64,000 nucleotides of DNA from Myxococcaceae bacterium. Its GTDB lineage: Bacteria > Myxococcota > Myxococcia > Myxococcales > Myxococcaceae. The stretch covers positions 1 to 64,000 of the forward strand of contig JAIBBQ010000002.1 of NCBI GenBank assembly GCA_019694595.1. The letters run 5' to 3'. The stretch's first letter is position 1, and the number at the start of each line of letters is the position of its first letter. Both the position numbers and the translations under genes were made by a program. Of the stretch, positions 9,931 through 20,114 are shown piece by piece. Under the pieces are notes generated by a model. That model saw only the letters and a list, made by a program, of their open reading frames with translations, made no database searches and was not told where the DNA came from.

Positions 9931-9946
9931 GCCCGAGGTGAGCCCG

Positions 9947-10804
9947 GTGCCCCGTTGGTGGCTTCTCGCCCTGGTGGTCTCAGGCTGTGCGTACAACCGG
10001 CTCGGCCTCGACGTTCGCGTCGAAGAATCGCTGAGCCGGGTCACCGCGCGCCCTTCCAGCCTGCCCCGCTGTGCTCCGGTGGTGGTCTTCTTCGAAGGCG
10101 ACGGTTCCCGGTGCCAGGAATGGTCCCCTCGCTTCTGGCGTCGCTTCGTCACCCGGGAAACCGGGCAGTTCGTGTTCGTTCGGCCCGTCGAGCCACGGAA
10201 TCTCGCCTGCGGGACACCGGCTTTCGCCGGCATGGACTTCGAGTCACGCCTGGTTCCCCTCACCGCCCTGCTCCGGGAACTGCGCTCCGAGGCGCCCGAG
10301 CGGCCGCTGGTGATTCTCGGTCAGTCCGCGGGGGCGCACCTGGCGATGCTGCTGTCGAACACCAGCCCCGAGCTGATCGACGGCGTGGCGAACCTGGGGG
10401 GCGGCATCGATTCGCTCCAGGACGTCCTCCGGACCCTCGCCGCGCAGGGCACCGACCAGGACCTCCAGGACTTCGAGACGCTCAAGGCGACCCTGGAACG
10501 CAACGACGACCCCGGCGCGCCGATGTGGCAGCGCAGCCGGGCCTTCTGGCACCAGCTCTTCTTCACCGACGTGAAGCCGCTCTGGCGGGCCTACCAGGGC
10601 CCCCTCTTCCTGGCCCACGGAGAGCAGGACAGCAGCAGCGTGCCGTTCTCGCTGGTCCAGGCGTCCGTGGACGCGACCCACCTCGACCGCGCGCCCAACG
10701 TCACCTACGTGACGTTCCCGGACCTCGGCCACGATCTCCTCAAGCCCGAGGTGATGGCCGCCATCGACGCCTGGCTCGTCCGCAGCTTCCCCCGCTGCCG
10801 CTGA
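9947..10804 (+). CDS. Lipoprotein alpha/beta hydrolase
   Basis: 285 aa from the GTG at 9947, chosen because GAGGTGA lies 5 nt upstream. Reading to the TTG at 9929 would place the start inside the tRNA terminator T-tract. A lipoprotein signal (WWLLALVVSGC, lipidated C14) is followed by an alpha/beta-hydrolase core: nucleophile elbow GQSAG (S127), an acid region at HGEQDSSS and a C-terminal histidine in PDLGHDLL. FFEGDGSRCQEW may form the oxyanion region. Probably an envelope-anchored esterase or peptidase-like enzyme; the substrate is unknown. It has no operon partner. Confidence 0.8.
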   Translation: MPRWWLLALVVSGCAYNRLGLDVRVEESLSRVTARPSSLPRCAPVVVFFEGDGSRCQEWSPRFWRRFVTRETGQFVFVRPVEPRNLACGTPAFAGMDFESRLVPLTALLRELRSEAPERPLVILGQSAGAHLAMLLSNTSPELIDGVANLGGGIDSLQDVLRTLAAQGTDQDLQDFETLKATLERNDDPGAPMWQRSRAFWHQLFFTDVKPLWRAYQGPLFLAHGEQDSSSVPFSLVQASVDATHLDRAPNVTYVTFPDLGHDLLKPEVMAAIDAWLVRSFPRCR

Positions 10805-10843
10805 CGCTGGCCCCTCGCGCCGGACTCGCGTAGTCACCGCGCC

Positions 10844-13765
10844 ATGGCGTCTCCGCTCCTCGACGCGATCCGCGCTGAAGCCAAGCCCGGCATCTGGTCG
10901 GTCGGCGTGAAGCTGGCCCGCGAGGGCGCCGTGAAGCTCGAGAAGCGCGCCAAGGAGCTCACCTTCCGGGTTCGCGTGGCAGGCCGGGCGGTGCCCTGGA
11001 CGGCGGTGCTCTACCCCGACGACACCGTGTGGGAATGCGACTGCCCGAGCCGGGTGGACCCGTGCGAGCACGTGGTGGCTGCCGCCGTCGCGCTCCAGCA
11101 CGAGGCGAGCACGCCGCTCACCACCACCGAGGCGACCTGGTCGCGCGTCATCTACCGCTTCACCCGGGTGCCCCAGGGCCTGCAGCTCACCCGCAGCCTC
11201 GCCCACGCCAAGGGCGCGGAGACGCCGCTGGAGTCGACGCTGACCGCCGTGCTCGCCGACCCGCAGCGGGCCGCGGGCGTGCAAGTGGAGCAGTTCGATC
11301 TCCAGGTCGAACGCATCCTCGAGCGGCCGCTGCGACCGCCGTTGCCGCGCGAGCGGCTGGAAGCGCTCCTCACGGCACTGGCCGGCGCACGCACCGTGCT
11401 CCTCGACGGCCGCCCGGTCAGCGTGGCGAGCGAGCCCTTTCTTCCCCGTGTCGTGGTCGAGGACGTGGGGTCCCAGGTGCGGGTGACCCTGGCGCGCGAG
11501 GAGAAGGACCTCGAGGTGCTGTCGGCGACCGTCGCCCGCTCCGGCGACGTGCTCGGCCGGCTCGCCGAGACCGAACAGCCGCTCCCGGTGGTGCGCACCT
11601 TCGAAGCGAGCCAGCTCGCCGAGCTGTCGGCGCGCACCCTGCCCGAACTCGCCCGCCGCTATCCGGTGGAGATCCGCAGCACCCGGCTGCCGAGGCTCGA
11701 CCGCGAGCTCAAGCCGCGCATCCAGATCGAGCTCACCCAGATCGACGCCGGCCTCACCGTGTTCCCCACCCTGGTCTACGGCGCACCGGCCTGCGTGCGC
11801 ATCGACGGCGGGCGGCTGGTGTCGCTGCGCAACGTGGTCCCCCTGCGCGACGAGGCCGCGGAGACCCAGCTCGTCCACCAGCTGCGCGAGCAGCTCGACC
11901 TGGTCCCCGGCCGGCGCACCACGGTGGTGGGGCCGGACATGGCCCGCTTCGCCGACCGCCTCAAGCGCTGGCGGGGCGACCTCACCGGCGACGCCGCCCG
12001 CGTGGTGGGGTCGGAGCTCGAGCTCGTGCCGAGGCTGACGCTGTCCGGAAACACCACCGAGGGCGGCTTTCCCCGCGTGGGCTTCACGCTCGACTTCACC
12101 GTGAAGGGCGAGCGCGGCGCCGAGCGCACCGTCGAGGCGGCCGCGGTGGTGCGCGCCTGGAAGGAAGGGCTGTCGCTGGTGCCCCTCGACGGCGGCGGCT
12201 GGGCGCCCCTGCCCGCGGCCTGGCTCGCCGCCCACGGCCACCAGGTGGCGGACCTGCTCGCCGCCCGCGGCGAAGACGGCGTCGCCGCGAGCCATGCGCT
12301 CCCGGTCCTCGGCCAGCTCTGCGAGGCCCTGGAGACCCCGCCCCCGGTCGGCCTCGAGAAGCTCCGCCCGCTGGTCGACGGCTTCGAGTCGATTCCCCAG
12401 GCGGCCTTGCCTGCCGATCTCACCGCCACCTTGCGGCCGTACCAGCGCCGCGGCGTCGACTGGCTCACCTTCCTCCGCCAGGCCGGCCTGGGCGCGGTGC
12501 TCGCCGACGACATGGGCCTCGGCAAGACGCTGCAGACCATCTGCGTGCTGGGCAAGGGCACCCTCGTGGTCTGCCCGACCAGCGTGCTGCCCAACTGGGC
12601 GGCCGAGCTCGAGCGGTTCCGCCCGTCGCTCAAGGTCTGCCAGTACCACGGCCCCAACCGCGCCCTGGACGCGGCGGCCGACGTCACCCTCACCACCTAC
12701 GCGCTGCTGCGGCTCGACGCCCCGGTGCTCCAGGGCACCCGGTGGACGACGCTGGTGCTCGACGAGGCCCAGGCGATCAAGAACCCCGACAGCCAGGTGG
12801 CGCGGGCGGCCTACGAGCTGAAGGCCGACTTCCGGGTCGCGCTCAGCGGCACGCCGCTCGAGAACCGGCTGGAAGAGCTCTGGAGCGTGCTGCACTTCAC
12901 CAACCCCGGGCTGCTCGGCGGCCGGCGCGACTTCGAGGAGCGCTGGGCCAAGCCGGTGGCCGACAACCGTCAGGGCGCGGCCGCGGCCTTGCGCCAGAAG
13001 ATCCGCCCCTTCGTGCTGCGCCGCCTCAAGCGCGACGTGGTCCCCGAGCTGCCGCCCAAGTCGGAGACGGTGCTCCGCGTCGAGCTCGACGTGAAGGAGC
13101 GCGACGTCTACCAGACGGTGCTCGCGGCGACGCGCGCCGAGGTCGTCGGGCTCCTCCAGAGCGGCGGCAGCGTGCTCAAGGCGCTGGAGGCGCTGCTCCG
13201 GCTGCGCCAGGCGGCGTGCCACAGCGCACTGGTGCCCGGGCAGCAGGCGACCAGCTCCTCGAAGGTCCGCACGCTGGTCGACACCCTCACCAGCGCCGCG
13301 GAAGACGGCCACAAGGCGCTCGTCTTCTCGCAGTGGACCTCGCTGCTCGATCTCATCGAGCCCGAGCTGAAGGCCGCGGGCCTCGGCTTCGAGCGCCTCG
13401 ACGGGTCCACCGCCGATCGCGCCGGCGTCACGGCCCGCTTCGAAGCCGATGACGGCCCCCCGGTGATGCTCATCTCCCTCAAGGCGGGCGGCACCGGCCT
13501 CAACCTCACCTCGGCCGACCACGTCTTCCTGGTCGACCCCTGGTGGAACCCCGCGGTCGAGCAGCAGGCCGCCGATCGCGCCCACCGCATCGGCCAGACG
13601 CGGCCCGTGCTGGTGCACCGGCTGGTCGCCCAGGACACGGTGGAAGAGAAGATCCTCAAGCTCCAGGATCAGAAGCGGGCGCTCTTCGAGGCCGCGCTCG
13701 GAGAAGGCGGCGGGGCGGGCACGTCGATCACCCGCGACGACCTGCTCCAGCTGTTCGCCGACTAG
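10844..13765 (+). CDS. SWIM zinc-finger SNF2-family helicase
   Basis: 973 aa. An N-terminal SWIM-type finger (C65, C67, C74, H76 in [14 protein letters not shown]) and a long accessory region (about 80-520) precede a two-lobe SNF2/Rad54-like ATPase. The ATPase has Walker A DDMGLGKT near residue 555, DEAQ box near 640, [10 protein letters not shown], and motif [11 protein letters not shown] near 900. Bacterial members are DNA translocases of the RapA/HepA-like group, usually linked to transcription recycling or repair. The stop overlaps that of the convergent flippase gene by 4 nt (CTAG). It stands alone. Confidence 0.92.
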   Translation: MASPLLDAIRAEAKPGIWSVGVKLAREGAVKLEKRAKELTFRVRVAGRAVPWTAVLYPDDTVWECDCPSRVDPCEHVVAAAVALQHEASTPLTTTEATWSRVIYRFTRVPQGLQLTRSLAHAKGAETPLESTLTAVLADPQRAAGVQVEQFDLQVERILERPLRPPLPRERLEALLTALAGARTVLLDGRPVSVASEPFLPRVVVEDVGSQVRVTLAREEKDLEVLSATVARSGDVLGRLAETEQPLPVVRTFEASQLAELSARTLPELARRYPVEIRSTRLPRLDRELKPRIQIELTQIDAGLTVFPTLVYGAPACVRIDGGRLVSLRNVVPLRDEAAETQLVHQLREQLDLVPGRRTTVVGPDMARFADRLKRWRGDLTGDAARVVGSELELVPRLTLSGNTTEGGFPRVGFTLDFTVKGERGAERTVEAAAVVRAWKEGLSLVPLDGGGWAPLPAAWLAAHGHQVADLLAARGEDGVAASHALPVLGQLCEALETPPPVGLEKLRPLVDGFESIPQAALPADLTATLRPYQRRGVDWLTFLRQAGLGAVLADDMGLGKTLQTICVLGKGTLVVCPTSVLPNWAAELERFRPSLKVCQYHGPNRALDAAADVTLTTYALLRLDAPVLQGTRWTTLVLDEAQAIKNPDSQVARAAYELKADFRVALSGTPLENRLEELWSVLHFTNPGLLGGRRDFEERWAKPVADNRQGAAAALRQKIRPFVLRRLKRDVVPELPPKSETVLRVELDVKERDVYQTVLAATRAEVVGLLQSGGSVLKALEALLRLRQAACHSALVPGQQATSSSKVRTLVDTLTSAAEDGHKALVFSQWTSLLDLIEPELKAAGLGFERLDGSTADRAGVTARFEADDGPPVMLISLKAGGTGLNLTSADHVFLVDPWWNPAVEQQAADRAHRIGQTRPVLVHRLVAQDTVEEKILKLQDQKRALFEAALGEGGGAGTSITRDDLLQLFAD

Positions 13766-15267
13766 AACGCCTCGCGCAGGAAGCCCTGCACTTCCTTCCA
13801 GACCACCACCCGCGCGCCGAAGATCACCGCCAGATACAGCACACTGTCGAGCCCCAGCCGCGCGAAGCCCAGGGCCGCGTCCAGCCCGACGGCGCGCAGG
13901 CCGAGATCGACGCCCACCACCAGGGCCGCCACCAGCGCGGTCTTCAGCAGCATCGACGTCGTCCGCCGATCGATCGCCCGGCGGCCCAGCAGCCAGAACA
14001 TCGCCACCGCCAGGGCGAGCTCACCACCGAGCTGCACGGCGGCGCAGGCGGTTCCGCCGGCGCCCGCGCCGTGGGCGTTCATCGCCACCTGGGCCGCCAC
14101 GACGTCGAGCACCAGCACCGCGGCCATCGCGCCGCCGGCCAGCCAGGCGAGCTGCCGCAGCTTCCCTTCCACCTGCAGCACCATCACCGCCACCAGCGAG
14201 GCGTAGTTGAGCAGGTACACCGGCGCGAGGAGCCGCACCGCCGGCACCGCAGGGCCGTACTCCTCGCCGAACATCACCCGCACCCAGGTGTCGGCCCCGA
14301 CGCCGATGAGCAGCGTCATGGGAATGGAGGCGATCAGCGCCAGCTCCAGCGTTCGACGCACGAGCCCCTCGTAGGCGGCGGCGTCCTGCGTGCGCGTGCG
14401 CGCCAGCATCGGTGCCAGCACGCCCGCGAGCAGCGGCGTCAGCATGGTCGCCAGGCCACCCAGGGTCGCCGCAGCGCCGTACCAGGCCGTCTCCTGCCGC
14501 CCTGCCGCCTCGCCCAAAACGCCTTCCGCCACCACGCTGAGGATGAAGACGTCGGCCTTGCTCCCCACCGTGCGGAAGAGCGTGTGCAGGAAGTACGGGA
14601 GCGTCGCGCCGACGATCGCCACCGTCGAGCCGAGCGCCGGCCACCCGAACCTGAGCCCCAGGTGCCTGCGGCAGAGCCAGCCCGACGCCACCGCCTTGAG
14701 CAGCTCGCTGCCGAGCCACGCCCACCCGATGGCCGCCACCCCCAGCCCCGCCTCGACGCCCAGCATCGCCCCGGCGCCCCACAGCACCCGGGCCCCCAGG
14801 TTCACCGCGGGCAGCCCGCCCACGGTGGTGTTGGCCTGCAGCAGCGCCGCGAAGGTGGCGTTGACGGCGAGCAACAGCTGCACTCCGGACAGCACCCACA
14901 CCAGCTCCATGAAGGCGGCGTCGCGGTGGGTGAGCCGCATCACCCCCCACATGCCGAGCGCGAGCGGCACCATCAGCACCAGCCGCAGCCAGAGCGTGCT
15001 CCCCACGAAGGCGCTCGCGCGCGACGGCTCCACGGAGATCGTGGTCCGCACGTACGCGTCGACCCCGAGGCCCAGCACGATGCCCCAGGCGAAGGTGAAG
15101 CTCTCGGCGGCGTCGAAGGGACCGAAGGCGCCCGGGTCGAGCTGACGCCGCAGGATCGCCCGCACCACGAAGCCCAGCAGCACCACCGTGCCCAGCGAGG
15201 CCGAGAGCAGCGTCAGGTTGCGCACCGCGACGTGCGCCTCGGTGCGCGCTGGCTGTGGCGTCGCCAT
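13762..15267 (-). CDS. Wzx-like flippase (polysaccharide/lipid exporter, MOP superfamily)
   Basis: 501 aa with about 12-14 hydrophobic helices across the whole length, including [20 protein letters not shown] and further pairs of helices to the end. It starts at the ATG at 15267; a longer frame would overlap the divergent gene. The pattern is that of oligosaccharide-lipid flippases (Wzx/MVF type), which move lipid-linked sugars or lipid II-like molecules across the inner membrane. It sits at the edge of the oxygenase/glycosyltransferase island, so export of a glycolipid product is an inference. 67 bp separate it from the divergent CAT-like gene. Confidence 0.78.
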   Translation of the reverse strand: MATPQPARTEAHVAVRNLTLLSASLGTVVLLGFVVRAILRRQLDPGAFGPFDAAESFTFAWGIVLGLGVDAYVRTTISVEPSRASAFVGSTLWLRLVLMVPLALGMWGVMRLTHRDAAFMELVWVLSGVQLLLAVNATFAALLQANTTVGGLPAVNLGARVLWGAGAMLGVEAGLGVAAIGWAWLGSELLKAVASGWLCRRHLGLRFGWPALGSTVAIVGATLPYFLHTLFRTVGSKADVFILSVVAEGVLGEAAGRQETAWYGAAATLGGLATMLTPLLAGVLAPMLARTRTQDAAAYEGLVRRTLELALIASIPMTLLIGVGADTWVRVMFGEEYGPAVPAVRLLAPVYLLNYASLVAVMVLQVEGKLRQLAWLAGGAMAAVLVLDVVAAQVAMNAHGAGAGGTACAAVQLGGELALAVAMFWLLGRRAIDRRTTSMLLKTALVAALVVGVDLGLRAVGLDAALGFARLGLDSVLYLAVIFGARVVVWKEVQGFLREAF

Positions 15268-15334
15268 GGAACGGTGAACCTTAGGCCCGGCGGGCGCTGC
15301 CGGCGCCACCACCGCGTGGTACAGCACCCGCGCG

Positions 15335-16108
15335 ATGCGCACCCGAAAGCTGACGCTCCAGGAGTGGTTCCAGAGCTACCAGTTCGAGTACCTCGCCCGG
15401 TACCACCTCATGCTCCCCTGCTGGGTGGACATGGACGTCACCCGCATCGCCGAGCGCTGGCGCGCCAAGGGTCAGCGCATGCCGCACACCGCGATCCTCA
15501 CCAAGGCGATGGGCCTGGCCGCGCTCAAGGTCCCCGAGATCAACTCCGCCTACGTGCGCACCTTCTGGGGCAAGCGCCTGGTGCTCTTCGACGGCGCGAA
15601 CGTCAACGTGCCCGTGCTCTGCGAGGAGAACGGCGTGCGCTACCTGAACCCCGCCACCGTCACCGACGTCGACCGCAAGAGCGTCTCCGAGATCAGCCAG
15701 TTCCTCCACGAGGTCCGCGCCAAGAAGCTGTCTTCCCCCGACATGCCGCTCACCCGCCTGGTCGCGCTGGGGAAGAACACCTTCTTCAACCGGCTCCGGC
15801 TCCGCGTGGTCCACTTCCTCGTCTTCAACTTCCCGTCGCTGTGGAAGCGCCGGCCGGTGGGGGGCGTCAGCGTGAGTTCCTTGCTCAACCACGACTCGAA
15901 GCTCGCGGGCGCGGTCGCGGTCGCCTACGGCCCCACCACCGTCACCGCCTGCTTCGGACAGGTGCTCGAGCAGCCCGGTGGGAAGACCATCTTCCGGGTC
16001 GGCTACGGGTTCGACCACTCGATCGCCCCCGGCTACCTCTGGCGTCAGTTCGCCGACACGCTGGCGGCGGTCCTCGACGACGAAGCGCTCGCTTCCCAGT
16101 TCGACTGA
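15335..16108 (+). CDS. CAT/E2-fold acyltransferase-like protein with altered catalytic motif
   Basis: 257 aa resembling the catalytic domain of 2-oxo-acid dehydrogenase E2/chloramphenicol acetyltransferase: LTKAMGLAALKVPEIN and NVPVLCEENGVRYLNPATV fit the strands and helices before the active site. The usual HxxxDG motif reads HSIAPG (H228 to G233): the histidine is kept, but the Asp is Pro. There is no lipoyl domain. Members with this truncation may be acyltransferases with a different acid or inactive relatives. It converges with the ferritin-like gene (3 nt gap) and probably belongs to the same island. Function uncertain. Confidence 0.65.
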   Translation: MRTRKLTLQEWFQSYQFEYLARYHLMLPCWVDMDVTRIAERWRAKGQRMPHTAILTKAMGLAALKVPEINSAYVRTFWGKRLVLFDGANVNVPVLCEENGVRYLNPATVTDVDRKSVSEISQFLHEVRAKKLSSPDMPLTRLVALGKNTFFNRLRLRVVHFLVFNFPSLWKRRPVGGVSVSSLLNHDSKLAGAVAVAYGPTTVTACFGQVLEQPGGKTIFRVGYGFDHSIAPGYLWRQFADTLAAVLDDEALASQFD

Positions 16109-16111
16109 TCG

Positions 16112-17041
16112 TCAGCCGAGGAACGCTGCCGTCGCCTGGGAGCAGCCTGCGGCGTCGAACGGCGTGAAGAGCCCCTGGCCTTCGAGCGTCTCGACCAGGC
16201 CGTCCACCCCGCGGCCGAGCATGAGTTTGCGCAGGAGCTGCAGCTTCTTGGCGCTCTCCGCCTGCGCGTCGAGCTCGGCGAAGACCTGCTCCGCCTGGCG
16301 GAGGCTCTCCTCGCCCAGCGCCCGGAAGAGCGAGATCGCCACCCCCTGCGGCCCGACCTGCACCATGGTCAGCACCATCGCCATCGCCTCGGAGATCGTC
16401 TCCCGATCCTCTGGCCGCAGCGCGCGCGGGTCGAACAGCACGCCCCCGGTGCCGTGGTGCAGCCGCTCGTCCACCAGGATCCGCTCGAGCGACGCGCGCA
16501 GCCCCGGGTCGACGCAGCCGTCGGCGAGCAGCCGGTAGTGCGAGAGGCCCCAGCCTTCGAGCACGCACTGCAGCAGGTAGAAGAGCGCGTGCTTGGACGC
16601 CGTCTCCACCAGCCCGCCCATCAGGCCCACGAAGGGGTTGTCGGCCACCGCTTCCGGCCTCGCCACGAAGGGCGTCACCCACGCCAGGTGCGACGCCTCG
16701 TCGCCGGCGATGTGACAGAACGTCATGCGTTCCTCGGTCGTCTCCGACACGAGGATCATCTTCGCCGCCGAGGCCATGCCCAGCTTCTCGATGGCGTAGG
16801 CCTCCACCAGCAGGTTCTGCGCGCACGACTTCACGATCTGCGCTCGCTGCTCCGCGGAGGCCTCGCGGAAGAGCTTCACCTTCTCCAGCCCGAAGAACGC
16901 CGCCGGCCAGGGCGACGGACCGACCGGGGCGACAGGCGCCGCGCGGCGCTCGAGGTACGCGCGCACCACGCCGTTCAGCCGGTGCTTGGGCTCGAGGTGC
17001 GGCGCATCGAGCCGCACGCCCACATCGACGGAGCGGCTCAT
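16112..17041 (-). CDS. Ferritin-like di-iron protein (putative oxygenase)
   Basis: 309 aa, mostly helical. Two ExxH pairs typical of carboxylate-bridged di-iron centres are visible: E115xxH118 in GDEASHLAW and E192xxH195 in VDERLHHG, with extra Glu ligands at E80 (LLVEAYAIEK) and E162 (LEGWGLSHY). The pattern resembles the AurF/ferritin-like oxygenases that hydroxylate amines or activated carbon. The ATG overlaps the stop of the upstream SDR gene by 4 nt (ATGA). It is the last gene of the minus-strand operon of the island. Substrate unknown. Confidence 0.72.
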   Translation of the reverse strand: MSRSVDVGVRLDAPHLEPKHRLNGVVRAYLERRAAPVAPVGPSPWPAAFFGLEKVKLFREASAEQRAQIVKSCAQNLLVEAYAIEKLGMASAAKMILVSETTEERMTFCHIAGDEASHLAWVTPFVARPEAVADNPFVGLMGGLVETASKHALFYLLQCVLEGWGLSHYRLLADGCVDPGLRASLERILVDERLHHGTGGVLFDPRALRPEDRETISEAMAMVLTMVQVGPQGVAISLFRALGEESLRQAEQVFAELDAQAESAKKLQLLRKLMLGRGVDGLVETLEGQGLFTPFDAAGCSQATAAFLG

Positions 17042-17901
17042 CCTGCCCCCAGTGACGGAGGCATCGCCTGCACGCGGCGGGCGAAGCGCCCCACCAGCAG
17101 GTTCCCGAGCCACTCCGGCAGCCACTTCATCGCCCGGTAGACCCAGCGGGCGTCGCTGCCCACGCGCACCCGCGGCGGCATCCGGCCCGCCGAGGCCAGG
17201 CGGAGCAGCGCGCGGGTGACGCCTTCGGTCCCGGTGCCCTTGCCCGCCCCCAGCTTCTGCCGGAACGCGAAATAGCCCTGCGACTGGCGGTGGTACGGGC
17301 TCGCGGGGTCGTCGAAGCGCTTCGCCCAGGCGATGTTGGCCCCGAAGCGCGTGCGGTGCCCGCCGGGCTCGAGGAGCGAGACCTGCACTCCGTGCGGCGC
17401 CAGCTCGTGCCGCAGCGACTCGGTGAGGCCCTTCACCGCGAACTTGCTCGCGCAGTACGCACTCGCCATCGGGAACGCCATGTACCCGAACACCGACGAC
17501 ACGTTGACCACCCGGCCCTTGGAGGCGCGCAGCAGCGGCAGCAGGTCCCGGGTGAGGAACGCGGTGCCGAAGAAGTTCACCTCGAACTCGTCGCGCAGCT
17601 GCTCGGGGCTCTGGTCTTCCAGCGCGCCGAAGAGCGCGTACCCCGCGTTGTTCACCAGCAGATCGAGCCGGCCGAAGCGCTGCTCCACCGCCTGGCGCAC
17701 CGCGGCCCGCTCCGCCTCGCTGGTGACGTCGAGCGGCAGCACCGCGAGCGATTCGGGGTGGGCTTTCGACTCCGCCTCGAAGAGGTTCCGCTGGTCCGCG
17801 CGGCGCGCGGTGGCCACCACCGTCCACCCGGCGCCCAGCAGGGCGCGCACGAAGGCCTCGCCGAAGCCCGACGAGCAGCCGGTGATCAGCGCCACCTTCA
17901 C
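17038..17901 (-). CDS. Short-chain dehydrogenase/reductase
   Basis: 287 aa, GTG start at 17901 overlapping the Rieske stop by 4 nt (GTGA). Classical SDR marks are present: cofactor loop TGCSSGFG, NNAGYALFG, the catalytic SSVFGYMAF with YCASK, and LEPGGHRT. An Arg after the first strand region (ATARRADQ) suggests NADP(H). C-terminal residues WVYRAMKWLPEWLGNLLVGR are amphipathic, like the retinol/steroid-type SDRs that sit on membranes. It probably interconverts an alcohol and a ketone made by the neighbouring oxygenases. Confidence 0.85.
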   Translation of the reverse strand: MKVALITGCSSGFGEAFVRALLGAGWTVVATARRADQRNLFEAESKAHPESLAVLPLDVTSEAERAAVRQAVEQRFGRLDLLVNNAGYALFGALEDQSPEQLRDEFEVNFFGTAFLTRDLLPLLRASKGRVVNVSSVFGYMAFPMASAYCASKFAVKGLTESLRHELAPHGVQVSLLEPGGHRTRFGANIAWAKRFDDPASPYHRQSQGYFAFRQKLGAGKGTGTEGVTRALLRLASAGRMPPRVRVGSDARWVYRAMKWLPEWLGNLLVGRFARRVQAMPPSLGAG

Positions 17902-18950
17902 GGCGTGCCGCCACCCTGGACCAGGCGCAGCGGCAAGCTCTCCGCCGGCGGGCTGCCCGGCAGCGTCCCCACGCCCCACTCCACCGGCGTCAGCCGCTCC
18001 ACCGCGCGCGCGAACTCGACGATCGCGTGATCGGCCTTCACCGGCGTCTTGAGCGCGAACTTGATGGTCTGGAAGACCTTGGTGTCTCCCGCCGCGAAGT
18101 AGTTGCCCACCTGCTGCGTCGCCCACAGGAGCAGCGGTGTCACCAGGCGCCAGAGCAGCCCCTTGCGCTTCTGGGTCAGCAGCACCGTCTGCCCCTGCGT
18201 GGTGCCGCCCGGGCCCTGGCGCAGCGCGAACATGATGTAGAAGTGCAGGAAGTCGGGCCCCACCCGGACGGTCCCCGTGCTCCCGTTCCAGTAGGTGAGC
18301 ACGTAGGTGATGGCCTTCTCGTAGAAGCGGTTGATGAACCGGTACACCCAGCTCGTCGGCGGCGCCTTCGCCAGGTTCGAGAAGTGGATCGCGTTGGGGT
18401 GCGGCTGCGACGTCTCGAACTGAAAGACGTTCGGAATGTGGTGCACCGTGTGGAAGTGCTGGATGTCGATGGCGTTGATCAGCACCACGTTCGGGTGGCA
18501 GTTCTTCACGAAGGTGTTGCCCAGCGAGGCGTCCACCTCGCCCTCACCCAGCTCCAGCTCGTACGGCACCGGCTGGCGCACTTCCTTCGCGGTGTAGATC
18601 CAGATGAGGCCGTACTTCTCCTCCACCGGCCACGACTCGTTCTTCACCCGCGGCGGCTTGGGCATCGCCGGCACCTCGGTGCACTGGCCCGAGGCGTCGA
18701 ACTTCCAGTTGTGAAAGAAGCACCGGACCTCGCACCCCTCGACCTTGCCCTCGGCGAGGTGGGCGCCCATGTGCGGGCAGTAGGCGTCGAGCGCGACCAC
18801 CTTGCCGTCTTCCCCGCGGTAGACGGCGAGCTCCTTGCCCATCAGGTTGAGCGGCTTCACCTGCCCCTTGCGCAGCTCGCGCGATGGCATGGCCCAGTAC
18901 CAGCCTTCGGCCACGCGATCGGTCCTGGCGAACATCTCGAAGGAATCCAT
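17898..18950 (-). CDS. Rieske non-heme iron oxygenase A
   Basis: 350 aa. An N-terminal Rieske [2Fe-2S] domain has ligands C58/H60 (YCPHMGAHL) and C77/H80 (RCFFHNW). The mononuclear iron site D162-x2-H165-x4-H170 lies in AIDIQHFHTVHHIP. The domain layout resembles KshA/Neverland-type oxygenases acting on lipids or steroids; this is a resemblance by eye. C-terminal hydrophobic segments (VTPLLLWATQQVGNYF) suggest membrane association. It lies between the glycosyltransferase and the SDR in a tight operon and shares about the same size and layout with oxygenase B, consistent with duplication. Confidence 0.88.
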   Translation of the reverse strand: MDSFEMFARTDRVAEGWYWAMPSRELRKGQVKPLNLMGKELAVYRGEDGKVVALDAYCPHMGAHLAEGKVEGCEVRCFFHNWKFDASGQCTEVPAMPKPPRVKNESWPVEEKYGLIWIYTAKEVRQPVPYELELGEGEVDASLGNTFVKNCHPNVVLINAIDIQHFHTVHHIPNVFQFETSQPHPNAIHFSNLAKAPPTSWVYRFINRFYEKAITYVLTYWNGSTGTVRVGPDFLHFYIMFALRQGPGGTTQGQTVLLTQKRKGLLWRLVTPLLLWATQQVGNYFAAGDTKVFQTIKFALKTPVKADHAIVEFARAVERLTPVEWGVGTLPGSPPAESLPLRLVQGGGTP

Positions 18951-18993
18951 GGGGGAGCGGCTCCTCGACGGCGAATGGTAGCAGACTTGGGCT

Positions 18994-20109
18994 TCAGCCC
19001 CCGGTGAGGGCCCGCAAGGTGGCGTCGACCGTCACGAAACACTGACGGTTGTCGAAGAAGGGCGTCGCGCCGTGGAACCGCTCCAGGACCGCCGCCCGGT
19101 AGCCCGCGAGATTCCGGGCGAAGTCCGCAATGGGGCCGGCCTCGATCGCCTTCAGCGCCCGCCCCACCCCCAGCGCTTCCACCGCGTGGCCGTTGAGCTC
19201 CTGCTCGAACTGGCCCTGCGAAGGGTACGCCAGCACCGGCTTGCCCAGCGCCAGCGCGTCGCAGATCGACGAATGCCCCGCGCTCACCAGCACGAAGGGC
19301 GCGTCGGCCAGCGCGTCGAGGTACGCGTCGTGCGCGAAGCGCCGGAACTGCACTTGGCCCACGTCCTCGTCACGCTCGGCGCCGAAGACCACGAAGCGCA
19401 GCCCCGTCGCCTCCAGCGTCTGTTGCAGCCCCGGCTCGCGCCGCAGCCCGAGGTAGGCCAGCACCGGCGCGGTGCCGTCCGCAGCGCGAGCCCGCGGCAG
19501 CCGCGCCAGCACGTCGTCGCGGATCGGCGGGGGCACGTACGCCGCGCGCGCGTCGCGGAGCGCCGGCTGCGCGAAGTTCGCCACCAGGTACCGATCGGCG
19601 AAGGGCACCACCGTCCACGCCTGGAACCGGATCGCCTCGAGCCGCTTCGCCTCCGACGCGGGCATCCCGGGCGGGTCGGCGAAGCGGAACATGCCCTGGT
19701 TGTCGAGCGAGACGATCGGCAGCCGGAAGAGCGGCCGCACCAGCAGCGCCGACCAGATGCTCTGCGTCTCGAAGTCGGTGAGCAGCGCCACCGGCCGCCT
19801 GGTCAGCCGCGCCCACCACAGCCGGCAGAGACTCCAGACGATGAGCGGCGAGGTGACGAGGATGTAGAGGTAGATCAGATCGGGCGCGACCCGGTTCCCC
19901 CGGAAGAAGTAGCGCGGCCGGTGAATGCGCCGCACGTCGGGGAAGCGCGCCGACAGGTACGCGTGGGCCGGCCCTCCGGTGAAGACGATCACCTCGTAGT
20001 GCTCGCGGAGATGGGCGATCAGCGGCTCGGCGCGCACCGCGTGGCCCATGCCCATGCTCGCCAGCGCGTAGAGGAGCGCGGGCTTCCTGGGCGACGGGGC
20101 GGCAGCCAT
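18994..20109 (-). CDS. Glycosyltransferase of the MGT/MurG-like (GT-B) type
   Basis: 371 aa. The N-terminal LLYALASMGMGHAVRAEPLI is a GT-B start with a Gly-rich loop that binds the acceptor. The C-terminal VLVSAGHSSICDALALGKP with LAYPSQGQFEQELNG is the donor-binding region of the MGT/Glyco_trans_1_3 group. A hydrophobic stretch near residues 80-100 (LIYLYILVTSPLIVWSL) may hold it at the membrane. It lies 5 nt after oxygenase B and 43 nt before oxygenase A in the same operon, so the final product is probably glycosylated. Donor sugar unknown. Confidence 0.8.
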   Translation of the reverse strand: MAAAPSPRKPALLYALASMGMGHAVRAEPLIAHLREHYEVIVFTGGPAHAYLSARFPDVRRIHRPRYFFRGNRVAPDLIYLYILVTSPLIVWSLCRLWWARLTRRPVALLTDFETQSIWSALLVRPLFRLPIVSLDNQGMFRFADPPGMPASEAKRLEAIRFQAWTVVPFADRYLVANFAQPALRDARAAYVPPPIRDDVLARLPRARAADGTAPVLAYLGLRREPGLQQTLEATGLRFVVFGAERDEDVGQVQFRRFAHDAYLDALADAPFVLVSAGHSSICDALALGKPVLAYPSQGQFEQELNGHAVEALGVGRALKAIEAGPIADFARNLAGYRAAVLERFHGATPFFDNRQCFVTVDATLRALTGG

Positions 20110-20114
20110 CGACC

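Noticed and set aside
9929-9946. TTG at 9929 as the start of the lipoprotein hydrolase
   Set aside because: It lies in the tRNA terminator T-tract and lacks a ribosome binding site; GTG at 9947 has GAGGTGA at the right distance.
10244-13618. Long minus-strand frame opposite the SNF2 gene
   Set aside because: Low-complexity composition with no motif; the plus strand holds a complete SNF2 helicase. Shadow ORF.
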